Assembly: GCA_018056685.1 (NCBI GenBank) | Contig: JAGPFC010000025.1 | Span: 1 to 35,336, forward strand | DNA: 35,336 bases | Direction: 5' to 3' | Origin: Smithella sp. | Lineage (GTDB): Bacteria > Desulfobacterota > Syntrophia > Syntrophales > Smithellaceae | Part shown: piece by piece, positions 8,083 to 15,811 of the stretch | Layout: every line of letters begins with the position of its first letter | How positions within the stretch are numbered: the first letter of the stretch is position 1 | Notes under the pieces: generated by a model | The model's input: the letters and a program-made list of their open reading frames with translations, nothing else | The model's database searches: none | What the model was told of the DNA's origin: nothing | Translations under genes and position numbers: made by a program

Positions 8083-8904
8083 TTACCTGCTGAAAACTGC
8101 CGCCGCGTATCCTACGACTGAATTTTTATCACCGGTAACATCGCCGGAATTGGCATACTTTAACAGATGCGCCTGACTCGCTTTCATCATATGCGCAACC
8201 AGCATCACCACGGCCATGGGACCGCCACCGCACGCTTCCACATCTCCAATGGCCAGACTTTTCAAAAGACCGACGGCATCACCTTTTCTTAAATAATCCA
8301 AAACAACGGCATCCATTTTCGTCGCCGTATCGTAATGATAAAAATGGGATAAATCCGAGCTTCCCACCAATAATATTCTCTGACCGGCCGATGCCTTGAA
8401 GATGGTTTCAGCAAGTTCCTGACAGGTATGCGCGTCCTGATCTCCCATCATGAGAGGCACAAACGAAAAATCTTTCAGCGCCACCTGTAAAAAGGGCAAC
8501 TGGATTTCCAGAGAATGTTCCTGCAAATGAGACCTCGGAATGTCTGCGACGATGGTGCTTGAATTTTTAATCTTTTCTGCAAGCTCTTCGGCCACCGGAA
8601 CAATACCCAGTGGCGTTTCGTAACCTCCCCGGCTGAAAACGGACACGCCGCGGAACGCAACGCGATGACTCGGCCCTACTAAAATAACCGCATCGTATTC
8701 TTCGCCCCGGACAAGACGATAAGCGTGAGCCGCAACCTGTCCCGAGTAAAGGTAACCGGCATGCGGAGCTATCAACCCCACAATTTCTCCCTGGATATCC
8801 GGCACAGAAACGGACTTGAAATAATTCTCTATGTCGCGTCTCAGAACCGTGGGATTTCCAGGATACCAGGAACCGGCTATGACTGATTTTCTAATCGCAT
8901 TCAT
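8083..8904 (-). CDS. Memo-family protein (AmmeMemoRadiSam system protein B)
   Basis: The 273-residue protein matches the Memo family, related in fold to class III extradiol dioxygenases. Residues corresponding to the metal site described for human MEMO1 are kept: His48 in APHAGY, His80 in VGPSHR, Asp184 in GSSDLSHF, and Cys225 in EACGGGPM. Metal (iron) binding is therefore plausible, but the reaction is unknown. The ATG overlaps the stop codon of the upstream cysteine synthase-CysRS fusion as ATGA (8904-8901), and no ribosome binding site is seen before it. Its translation is therefore likely coupled to that of the fusion gene. The AMMECR1-type gene follows downstream. Confidence 0.92.
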   Translation of the reverse strand: MNAIRKSVIAGSWYPGNPTVLRRDIENYFKSVSVPDIQGEIVGLIAPHAGYLYSGQVAAHAYRLVRGEEYDAVILVGPSHRVAFRGVSVFSRGGYETPLGIVPVAEELAEKIKNSSTIVADIPRSHLQEHSLEIQLPFLQVALKDFSFVPLMMGDQDAHTCQELAETIFKASAGQRILLVGSSDLSHFYHYDTATKMDAVVLDYLRKGDAVGLLKSLAIGDVEACGGGPMAVVMLVAHMMKASQAHLLKYANSGDVTGDKNSVVGYAAAVFSR

Positions 8905-11222
8905 TTTTTATACTGCCAAATGACACCCCGGGGTGTATCCAGAATCTCAACACCCAGTTCGGACAGTTGCGTTCTGTATGCATCCGCCTCTTGCCAGTTA
9001 CGGGCCGCTCTTGCCACATTTCGCTTGTTAATTAACTCATTAATTCTCTCGTGCGATACATTAACCTCAAAATCCATGATGCCCAGCACGTCATTAATAT
9101 TTTTCAGTGCTGCCAGAATATTCAGTGCATTATTTTTATTTATTATACCGCTGGTTAAAGGAGAATTCAACTTGCCTGTAAAATTGAACAAAGCGGCCAA
9201 TGCACCGGAAATGTTCAAATCATCGTCCAGCGCAGCAGCAAAGTCATGTTTCAAATCGTAAATCAACTGATCGGTTTCTGCGAAACCGCCTTGGACATCC
9301 TGATCGACAGCGTTGAGCCGATGAATAAAAGTATTTAATTTTCTAATGGTGTTTTTTGCCGTCTGCAGAGCGCCCTCCGAATAATTTATCGGTTTACGAT
9401 AATGCACTCCCAACAAAAGGAAACGCACATCTTCACCGCTGTAGCCGTTTTGTCGCAATTGAGACAGGGATAAAGCATTATTTAAAGAACGGGACATTTT
9501 TCGTCCGTCAACCATCACCAGTTCGGTATTCATCCAGTGACGGGGACCCTGATGACCGGAAAAAGCTTTGTGGATGGCCAGAACATTTTCACAATGCGGG
9601 AAAATCTCATCCGTTCCGCTCACGTGAATGTCATAAGCGGCTCCCAGATACTTATGGGAGATGGATGCACATTCCAGATGCCAGCTGGGTCTGGCATTTC
9701 CCCATATGGTCTTATAATAAATTCCCCTTTTCAGTTCAGACAGTGTTGATCTTTTCAACAGCGCAAAATCCGCCGGACTGTCTTTTTCATAATCGTCCAG
9801 ATCAATGGATTTCCCCTGCCTGTTTTTCCCCGGATTTATTTTGGAAAGACTGCCGTAATCGGCCAGCTTGCCAATATTGTAATAAACCGAATGCAGTTTT
9901 TCATATGCGTAATCTTTATCGACCAGTTTCTCCACAATTTTTAACATCGCGTCCACATTCTCTGACGCTTTGACATAAATATTATCCTGACGAATATTCA
10001 AAAATTGCGTATCCTCTGTGAAGATCTGCATGTATTTGCGGGAATGATCGGCAAGCTCCAACGACTCCTTTTCTGAGCTTTTAATTGATTTATCGCCAAA
10101 GTCAACGATATCCAGCACATGTTTCACCTTGTATCCTTTATAAATCAAATACCGGTTGATTAAATCAGAAACCACCAGACGACGGTAATTGCCCAGATGA
10201 GGAGTATCATGGATGGTCGGACCGCAGGTGCGCATGGTGACTTCATCCGTTTTCATCGGGTTGAAAAGTGTTTTCCGGCGTTCAAAGGCATTGTATAGAT
10301 TGAAGGTGGAAATTTCTTTTTTGAAAGCGAATAACTCCGTGCTTAAATACCGTTCACCGCCATCCGGGAAAATAACAACAATGATGCCCTCCTTCATCTG
10401 TTGTGCCTGCTGCGCTGCGACAAACATGGCCGCCCCGGAACTCATGCCCACAAATAGACCTTCTTCACGGGCCAGTCTCCGGGACATTTCAAAAGCATCT
10501 TCATCCTGAATATTTATTTTTTCATCCAGCATGCTCTTATTAAAGATGCCCGGACGATAGGACTCCCGCATATTCTTCAATCCCTGTATTTTGTGCTGGA
10601 GATACGGTTCAACACCGACAACTTTAATTTGCGGATTCAGCTCTTTCAGTCTTTTGGAAATTCCCATAGCCGTGCCGCTGGTACCCAGAGTTGCAACAAC
10701 CATGGTCACCTGGCCGTCCGTCTGATCCCATATTTCCTGCGCGGTCCCGTAATAATGAGCGGCAACATTATCTTCATTATTAAACTGATCGGTGCCGAAG
10801 TATTTATCCGGATGTTCACGCAGCATTTTATAAGCCACTTCAATAGCGCCGTCGGTACCGTGACTGGCCGGGGTAAAGATTAATTCAGCGCCCATTGCGC
10901 GCAGAATCTTTTTTCTTTCTTCACTGGCCGCCTCCGACATCATCAGGCAGAGTTTATACCCCTTCACCGCTGCAATCAGTGCCAGACCTATACCCGTATT
11001 GCCGCTGGTCGCTTCCAGAATAATTTTTTCACGGGTCAGGATTCCTCTTTTTTCCGCGTTTTCAATCATAAATAACGCGGTGCGATCCTTGATGGATCCG
11101 CCGGGATTGGCGCTTTCCAGCTTAGCGAAAATCTTCACTTTTTGATTGGGATTCAATTTCTGAATTTCAACCAAAGGCGTGTTACCGATGTGTTCAAGGA
11201 TATTTTTATAATGTTTACTCAT
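8901..11222 (-). CDS. Cysteine synthase - cysteinyl-tRNA synthetase fusion protein
   Basis: One uninterrupted 773-residue frame joins two enzymes. Residues 1-300 are a fold-type II PLP cysteine synthase: NPGGSIKDR with the PLP lysine Lys45, TSGNTG at 72-77, GTSGT at 180-184, and FPDGGERYLST at 285-295. Residues about 310-773 form a complete class I cysteinyl-tRNA synthetase: CGPT with Cys333, HLGN at 342-345, WHLEC with Cys518, FPHCEN with His543, KMSRS at 575-579, a DALR_2-like helical domain, and the usual C-terminal segment DTPRG-IW. Cys333, Cys518 and His543 fit the E. coli zinc ligands Cys28, Cys209 and His234 with the same spacing. The fourth ligand, Glu238, is Val547 here, and the second His of PHHENE is Cys544. 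The product may make cysteine and charge tRNA-Cys, but the CysRS part is divergent. AGGT lies eight bases before the ATG. The Memo gene overlaps its 3' end. Confidence 0.92.
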   Translation of the reverse strand: MSKHYKNILEHIGNTPLVEIQKLNPNQKVKIFAKLESANPGGSIKDRTALFMIENAEKRGILTREKIILEATSGNTGIGLALIAAVKGYKLCLMMSEAASEERKKILRAMGAELIFTPASHGTDGAIEVAYKMLREHPDKYFGTDQFNNEDNVAAHYYGTAQEIWDQTDGQVTMVVATLGTSGTAMGISKRLKELNPQIKVVGVEPYLQHKIQGLKNMRESYRPGIFNKSMLDEKINIQDEDAFEMSRRLAREEGLFVGMSSGAAMFVAAQQAQQMKEGIIVVIFPDGGERYLSTELFAFKKEISTFNLYNAFERRKTLFNPMKTDEVTMRTCGPTIHDTPHLGNYRRLVVSDLINRYLIYKGYKVKHVLDIVDFGDKSIKSSEKESLELADHSRKYMQIFTEDTQFLNIRQDNIYVKASENVDAMLKIVEKLVDKDYAYEKLHSVYYNIGKLADYGSLSKINPGKNRQGKSIDLDDYEKDSPADFALLKRSTLSELKRGIYYKTIWGNARPSWHLECASISHKYLGAAYDIHVSGTDEIFPHCENVLAIHKAFSGHQGPRHWMNTELVMVDGRKMSRSLNNALSLSQLRQNGYSGEDVRFLLLGVHYRKPINYSEGALQTAKNTIRKLNTFIHRLNAVDQDVQGGFAETDQLIYDLKHDFAAALDDDLNISGALAALFNFTGKLNSPLTSGIINKNNALNILAALKNINDVLGIMDFEVNVSHERINELINKRNVARAARNWQEADAYRTQLSELGVEILDTPRGVIWQYKK

Positions 11223-11235
11223 GATTAAAACCTAA

Positions 11236-11260
11236 AACAAAAAAAACCCTGACGGGGTTA
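11236..11260 (-). terminator. Intrinsic terminator or attenuator before the cysteine synthase-CysRS gene
   Basis: On the minus strand AACCC (11259... stem arm) and GGGTT pair around a five-base loop (11245-11259), followed by an uninterrupted run of eight or more T (opposite 11238-11246). It lies between the DUF1178 gene and the fusion gene, only about 15 bases before the fusion start codon. It may end the DUF1178 transcript or act as an attenuator in the fusion leader. Confidence 0.6.
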
Positions 11261-11275
11261 TTCAATATCAAATTT

Positions 11276-11295
11276 ATCCAAACAGCTGTTCGGAT
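11276..11295 (-). repeat. 20-base near-perfect palindrome upstream of the fusion gene
   Basis: ATCCAAACAGCTGTTCGGAT reads the same on both strands except for one symmetrical pair, which would be a G-U pair in RNA. It lies just after the DUF1178 stop codon and 16 bases before the terminator hairpin. It could be a protein-binding operator or a second RNA hairpin in the leader. No binding protein can be named. Confidence 0.5.
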
Positions 11296-11301
11296 TTACA
11301 A

Positions 11302-11724
11302 CTAACTATCCAATTTAACCGAAGGAATTTTAATAAACGTAACGCCTTCTTCTTTTAAATTTTTTTCTTCTTCAGGCGTGCTGGTTCCTTTAATATTGCG
11401 ATTTTCTTCATTTCCGTAATGCATATTCAAGGCCACCTCGGCAAATTTATCACCCACATCTTCAAAATTTTTATCAACATATTGTTGCAGCATTTTCAAA
11501 GCGTGCAACGGTGACACTTCCTTGTTCTGAGATTTATTTTCAGTTCGAGTATCTTTATTTTTTCCCATGATGGTAATAGATGAAGGAACGATATCTATCT
11601 TCGTGCTGTTACAAACCGGACAGGCAACGAGGTTCTGCGACTTCTGCAGAATCCAATTTTCCCGATCTTGAAACCACCCCTCAAAGGTATGGCCCTGCGC
11701 ACATTTTAAATCGTAGATAATCAC
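11302..11724 (-). CDS. DUF1178 family protein
   Basis: The 140-residue protein begins MIIYDLKCAQGHTFEGWF, the signature of DUF1178, and contains a Cys-His/Cys-x2-Cys set (Cys8, His12, and CPVC near residue 35) that suggests a small metal-binding ribbon. A charged linker and a C-terminal alpha/beta segment follow. The length is typical. The start is GTG at 11724, with AAGGA ten bases upstream. The family has no established function. An intrinsic terminator and a palindrome separate it from the next gene on the same strand, so it may be transcribed alone. Confidence 0.85.
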   Translation of the reverse strand: MIIYDLKCAQGHTFEGWFQDRENWILQKSQNLVACPVCNSTKIDIVPSSITIMGKNKDTRTENKSQNKEVSPLHALKMLQQYVDKNFEDVGDKFAEVALNMHYGNEENRNIKGTSTPEEEKNLKEEGVTFIKIPSVKLDS

Positions 11725-11758
11725 TGTAAAATTATCCTTTTTTCAGTTATTTTGTTTA

Positions 11759-11787
11759 TTTATAACATGCCTTTTCATAAAATACAA
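11759..11787 (-). promoter_or_regulatory. Extended -10 promoter candidate for the DUF1178 gene
   Basis: On the minus strand TATAAA (11764-11759) is preceded by TGT, the extended -10 mark, and a weak -35 TTGTAT (11787-11782) lies 17 bases upstream. The predicted leader is about 28 bases. The -35 match is poor, so support rests on the -10. Confidence 0.4.
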
Positions 11788-11866
11788 TTGCATACCATTG
11801 AAAATGTTTCAAAAGTGCATATTTTCTATAAACTTATTAAGGATTGGAAAAATCTAATAAAAAAAG

Positions 11867-11895
11867 TGGACAATTACAAATAAATTTTATATCTT
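11867..11895 (+). promoter_or_regulatory. Promoter for tRNA-Pro
   Basis: TGGACA (11867-11872) and TATCTT (11890-11895) are 17 bases apart and end 11 bases before the first tRNA base. The bases after the -10 are rich in G and C (CCGCC), as in stringently controlled stable-RNA promoters. Confidence 0.55.
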
Positions 11896-11906
11896 CCGCC
11901 TCGTGT

Positions 11907-11983
11907 CGGGATGTGGCCCAGTTTGGTAGGGCACTGCGTTCGGGACGCAGGAGTCGCGCGTTCAAATCGCGCCATCCCGACCA
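11907..11983 (+). tRNA. tRNA-Pro, anticodon CGG, CCA encoded
   Basis: The 77-base cloverleaf can be folded by eye. The acceptor stem CGGGATG pairs with CATCCCG, followed by an A and an encoded CCA end. The D arm has GCCC pairing with GGGC. The anticodon stem CTGCG/CGCAG encloses the loop TTCGGGA, giving anticodon CGG for CCG proline codons. The T arm is GCGCG-TTCAAAT-CGCGC. The C1-G72 pair is typical of bacterial tRNA-Pro. It stands alone, and a T-rich stretch follows the CCA. Confidence 0.95.
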
Positions 11984-12007
11984 TTTTCTTTTGCAAGCTG
12001 ATTCTGA

Positions 12008-13216
12008 TTAACCGACAACGGATGCCAGTTTGAATATCGGCAAATACATCGCGATAATCATACCGCCGACAACGACTCCCAGAAAGACCATCATAAAAGG
12101 TTCCAACAGCGCCGTCATGTTTTCCACGGCAACGTCAACTTCTTCGTCATAGAAATCGGCAATCTTACCCAACATGGCATCCAGGGCACCGGTAGCTTCG
12201 CCAACTGAAATCATCTGAACAACCATCGGGGGAAAAATATTTGTCTCTGACAACGGTTCGGCAATGGAACGGCCTTCAGCAATACTCTGCCGTGTTTTCA
12301 TAAGCGCGTCTTCAATAACAACGTTACCGGACGTTTTACTGACAATATTTAATCCTTCCAGAATGGGAACGCCTGAACTCATCATGGTTGATAACGTACG
12401 CGAAAATTTGGCCACAGCTACTTTTTTTAAAACATCTCCGAAAACCGGTGCTTTCAGCAACATGGAATCTATCGTCCAGCGCCCCTTCTCCGTTTTATAA
12501 AATTGTTTAATTGCCATATAAATGGCAAAAATTATACCAGCTATCAACCACCAGTAACTTTGCATGAACTGGCTTGCACTGATTAAAGCTGCGGTAAGCG
12601 CCGGAAGTTCCCCTCCCATACTCTCAAACATTTTTTGAAATACAGGAATAACCTTCAACAGCAATAAGGCAACAACGCCTGCTGATATAACCAAAACAGC
12701 CACAGGGTAAGTCATCGCACTTTTCACGCGCGCTTTTAACTTCATCGCTTTTTCCATGTAATTTGAAAGACGGTTCAAGATGATATCCAGAATACCGCCT
12801 GCTTCCCCCGCAGCGATAAGGTTGACGAAAAGTTCGTCAAAAATTTCAGGATATTTTTTCAAGGCGTTGGTTAAACTGGTACCTCCTTCGATATCTTCTT
12901 TGACTGTTTTGATGATTTTAGCAAAAGTTTTATTTTCCTCCTGTTGAGCCAGAAGATCCAGACATTGAATAAGAGGAAGGCCGGCGTTAATCATTGTGGA
13001 AAAAATACGACAAAAGACAACAACATTTTTTTCCTTAATTTTCTGTTTTAAAAAAGGCAGGTATTCAAGAAGGTCTTTTGGTTTTAACTTAACTTCAACG
13101 GATTTGAATCCCTGACGACGTAAAAGACCACGGGCGGTAATCTCGTCAACCGCTTCGATTTCTCCTTTTTTTATTTCATCTTTCTTTGTTACACCCTCCC
13201 AAACAAAGACCGGCAT
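12008..13216 (-). CDS. pilC: Type IV pilus inner-membrane protein PilC (T2SS F family)
   Basis: The 402-residue product is the polytopic platform protein on which the PilB ATPase acts during pilus assembly. It has the family layout: a short N-terminal segment beginning PVFVWEGV, then two homologous GspF domains at about residues 65-190 and 270-395. The GEAGG-L and GEATGAL motifs mark each half, and three hydrophobic segments lie near 170-192, 218-235 and 370-395. Length is normal. AGGA lies eight bases before the ATG. It is 185 bases downstream of rlmB, on the same strand but probably with its own promoter. The PilB-type ATPase gene is about 5.3 kb away on the opposite strand, so the usual pilBTC order is broken up here. 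Confidence 0.93.
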   Translation of the reverse strand: MPVFVWEGVTKKDEIKKGEIEAVDEITARGLLRRQGFKSVEVKLKPKDLLEYLPFLKQKIKEKNVVVFCRIFSTMINAGLPLIQCLDLLAQQEENKTFAKIIKTVKEDIEGGTSLTNALKKYPEIFDELFVNLIAAGEAGGILDIILNRLSNYMEKAMKLKARVKSAMTYPVAVLVISAGVVALLLLKVIPVFQKMFESMGGELPALTAALISASQFMQSYWWLIAGIIFAIYMAIKQFYKTEKGRWTIDSMLLKAPVFGDVLKKVAVAKFSRTLSTMMSSGVPILEGLNIVSKTSGNVVIEDALMKTRQSIAEGRSIAEPLSETNIFPPMVVQMISVGEATGALDAMLGKIADFYDEEVDVAVENMTALLEPFMMVFLGVVVGGMIIAMYLPIFKLASVVG

Positions 13217-13401
13217 CGTTGAATCCTTTCCCTATGTTGGATAAATAAATTTTTTAATTATTGTAAACGAAGTTTCATATAAATTCAACCAGTTAAAGCG
13301 AATCATTTTTGTTTATTGAATCATGACAATTTTTCACCACGAATATGATGTTGAATTCGCGATCGGGGCAACATGAATGGCTTCCTTTCACATGATGCAT
13401 T

Positions 13402-14148
13402 TCAAGTGACATTGATCCGATCGCGTTGCCGTAATATTTCGTATTGAATAATTCCCGCAGCGACGGAAACATTCAGTGAATCAAAGTTTCGCATCATGGG
13501 AATGGTCACCAGAAAATCGCATTTTTTTCTCACCAGCGGTCTGATGCCCTTTTCCTCTCCTCCCAGTACCAGAACCACAGAACAATTAAAATCCAGATTC
13601 ATAAGAGGACTGCCCCCGTGCACGTCTGCTCCAAAAACCCAGAATCCTTTATCCTTAAGATAATCGAGAGACTGTGCCAGATTAATCACTCTGGCCACCG
13701 GTATTTGCCCAACGCTGCCCGCGGAAGATTTATAGACCGCCGCCGTCACCTGAGCCGCCCGGTCTTCCGGAATCACTATACCGTTGGCGCCAAGGCAATG
13801 GGCGGTGCGAATGATCGATCCCAGATTTTGGGGATCCATGATACTGTCGAGCATTAAAACCAGATCAGATTTAAAAGATTGATTCCGGTTCTTGATGACG
13901 TCATCGAGATCCGCGTAAACGAAAGATTTATAAAAAGCGATAATTCCCTGATGTTCGGACGTTCCGGACAGTTTATCCAGAGCCTTCCTCTCACCATATT
14001 CCAAGGGAATCTTTTGGAAACGGGCTGTTTCTATGATTTCTTTTACGGATGGTCCGCTGCGACCGGAGGCAATGACAATTTTTTCCCATCCGTCTTTGCT
14101 GAGGCGGAGAAGATCCCTGATCGCATTGATGCCGTAAATGACTTCCAT
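13402..14148 (-). CDS. rlmB: 23S rRNA (guanosine-2'-O-)-methyltransferase RlmB (SpoU family)
   Basis: The 248-residue protein has an N-terminal substrate-binding domain of about 75 residues and a C-terminal SpoU/TrmH knotted methyltransferase domain. The three SpoU motifs are visible: LDSIMDPQNLGSIIRTA, VLGGEEKGI, and SLNVSVAAGIIQYE. The RlmB subgroup methylates G2251 (E. coli numbering) in the peptidyl-transferase P-loop of 23S rRNA with S-adenosylmethionine. The start ATG has AGGTGG six bases upstream and lies 24 bases after pyrF. It appears to be the last gene of the rfaE1-to-rlmB run. Another SpoU subgroup is possible, but the length and N-domain favour RlmB. Confidence 0.9.
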   Translation of the reverse strand: MEVIYGINAIRDLLRLSKDGWEKIVIASGRSGPSVKEIIETARFQKIPLEYGERKALDKLSGTSEHQGIIAFYKSFVYADLDDVIKNRNQSFKSDLVLMLDSIMDPQNLGSIIRTAHCLGANGIVIPEDRAAQVTAAVYKSSAGSVGQIPVARVINLAQSLDYLKDKGFWVFGADVHGGSPLMNLDFNCSVVLVLGGEEKGIRPLVRKKCDFLVTIPMMRNFDSLNVSVAAGIIQYEILRQRDRINVT

Positions 14149-14172
14149 GTCTCTCCACCTGTAATCAATGAA

Positions 14173-14922
14173 TTATCTGGTTGCCATTCCCTCTGCAATT
14201 TCCAGAACAATTTGCCGGCAGGCATCCAGCGGATTGACGGCAGCGCGAATCGGCCTGCCCACAACAATGTAATCCGCGCCTGCCTTGATCGCCTCGCCGG
14301 CGCTGAGCGTTCTTTTTTGATCATCCTTCACAGGTTCTGCCGCGCTGCGTATGCCCGGTGTGACAATGACAAACTCCGGGCCATAGACCTCCCGCAACCT
14401 GACAATGTCCCGAGGGGAAGCAACCACACCGGATGCACCCGCGGCTTTCGCCAACCCGGCCAGATGCAGGACAAGTTCATCGGTGTTTTTTTGAAATCCT
14501 ATTTCTCTCAAATCATCGTTATTTAAACTGGTCAGGACGGTGACTGCCAGCAGAACAGGCCTTGGTTTGTCCAGTTGATCGGCACAATTCCAGGCGGCTT
14601 TTACCGCCTCTTTCATCATTTGAGAACCACCGGACGCGTGCATATTGAACATATCAACATTCAAGTTTACCGCGGCCTGCGCTGCACCGGCGACCGTGTT
14701 GGGAATGTCGTGAAATTTAAGGTCAAGGAATATCTTCTGAGATCGTTCTTTAATGCTCTGAATGATTTTCGGCCCGACCGCGGTAAACAATTCTTTGCCC
14801 ACCTTGAACATCCCGACATGACCAGCCAGAAGGTCCACCCATGATAAAGCCTCTTCATAATTTTTCGCATCAAGCGCGAAAATTAATTTATCACTCGCGT
14901 TCTTACTCGATATATTCGTCAT
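14173..14922 (-). CDS. pyrF: Orotidine 5'-phosphate decarboxylase
   Basis: The 249-residue TIM-barrel enzyme converts OMP to UMP, the last step of de novo pyrimidine synthesis. The catalytic D-x-K-x2-D array is present in LDLKFHDIPNT (Asp67, Lys69, Asp72), and the C-terminal phosphate-binding VTPGIR and VVGRPI segments are intact. Length is typical of the short bacterial type. The ATG at 14922 lies inside the end of rpoZ (20-base overlap), with GGAG ten bases upstream inside rpoZ, so translation of the two may be coupled. rlmB follows. Confidence 0.95.
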   Translation of the reverse strand: MTNISSKNASDKLIFALDAKNYEEALSWVDLLAGHVGMFKVGKELFTAVGPKIIQSIKERSQKIFLDLKFHDIPNTVAGAAQAAVNLNVDMFNMHASGGSQMMKEAVKAAWNCADQLDKPRPVLLAVTVLTSLNNDDLREIGFQKNTDELVLHLAGLAKAAGASGVVASPRDIVRLREVYGPEFVIVTPGIRSAAEPVKDDQKRTLSAGEAIKAGADYIVVGRPIRAAVNPLDACRQIVLEIAEGMATR

Positions 14923-15172
14923 CGCCGATAAACTCCGTGCTGTCCGGAATCGGTTTGAAATCTTCTTTCGTGCCGTTTAAATATTCAGGATTCGCATAGA
15001 CGACTTTGCCTTCGGCAATTTCGCGCAAAGCACACACGATTTCCCTGTTTTTACACTCGACTAAAGGCGGCGAACCTTTGAGCAACTGATGGGCACGCTT
15101 GGACGCAAGGGACACCAAGCCAAATCTGGTTTGGGCCACCCGCAATGAATCTTCAATTGTAATTCTAGCCAT
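14903..15172 (-). CDS. rpoZ: DNA-directed RNA polymerase omega subunit
   Basis: The 89-residue protein begins MARITIEDSL and continues with the RF-LV-LASKRA-QLL core of omega, the small subunit that assists folding and assembly of RNA polymerase and takes part in ppGpp binding in proteobacteria. An acidic C-terminal tail follows. AAGGAG lies nine bases before the ATG. The gene sits between gmk and pyrF; the gmk-rpoZ pairing is widespread in bacteria and supports the call. Confidence 0.95.
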   Translation of the reverse strand: MARITIEDSLRVAQTRFGLVSLASKRAHQLLKGSPPLVECKNREIVCALREIAEGKVVYANPEYLNGTKEDFKPIPDSTEFIGDDEYIE

Positions 15173-15199
15173 GGATTAAATCTCCTTCAAAATATATAT

Positions 15200-15811
15200 T
15201 TATTTTTTAAATTCTTTTATTTCGTCCTGCAGTCTTTTTCTTTTACATTTTTCAGCTGTATAAATGGCAATCAGTTGATTAATCGCCTTCTTCAAATCCT
15301 GATTAAATATAACGTAATCATACCAGAAAATTTCTTTTAATTCACTTTCCGCCTGTTCAAATCTTCTTTGAATGACATCTTTTGTTTCGTGACCGCGTTT
15401 CTCCAGCCTTTTTAAAAGCTCAGATTTCGATGGTGGAAGAATAAAAACATATATCCCCCCTTTAAATTCCTGCCTGATTTTTTTCGCGCCCCGCGGTTCA
15501 ATATCGAGTAGTAAATCCCCGCTGTTTTTATCCAGATCCTCCAGATACCGTCGGGAAGAGCCATAGAGATTCCCGTAATTTTCCACCCATTCGATAAACT
15601 CGCCCTTTTTAATCTTTTTCTGAAACTCTTGACGGGATATAAAATGATAATCCCGGCCGTCCACCTCGCCGGGACGCGGTAATCTCGACGTATAGGACAC
15701 GGAGAATTTTATTTCCGGAAAAGCCTTCAGCAGCCCGTCGCAGATGCTGCTTTTCCCGGCTCCGGACGGCGCCGATACAACGATAAAGAGACCTTTGGAC
15801 ATTTCAATCAC
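15200..15811 (-). CDS. gmk: Guanylate kinase
   Basis: The 203-residue enzyme phosphorylates GMP to GDP with ATP. The P-loop SAPSGAGKSS is at residues 13-22, and the GMP-binding segments SYTSRLPRPGEVDGRDYHF and the E-x3-YGNLYGSS region are intact. The longest reading starts at a GTG that overlaps the yicC stop codon (GTGA). An ATG three codons later (15802), giving a 200-residue protein that begins MSKGLF, is an equally good start with GAG eight bases upstream. It lies between yicC and rpoZ, a very common neighbourhood. Confidence 0.95.
   Translation of the reverse strand: MIEMSKGLFIVVSAPSGAGKSSICDGLLKAFPEIKFSVSYTSRLPRPGEVDGRDYHFISRQEFQKKIKKGEFIEWVENYGNLYGSSRRYLEDLDKNSGDLLLDIEPRGAKKIRQEFKGGIYVFILPPSKSELLKRLEKRGHETKDVIQRRFEQAESELKEIFWYDYVIFNQDLKKAINQLIAIYTAEKCKRKRLQDEIKEFKK

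Noticed and set aside
12008..13216. pilC as part of the rlmB operon
   Set aside because: A 185-base gap separates them, with a small ATGTTG/CAACAT dyad (13348-13374) and no short spacing; an own promoter is more likely, although I could not define it.
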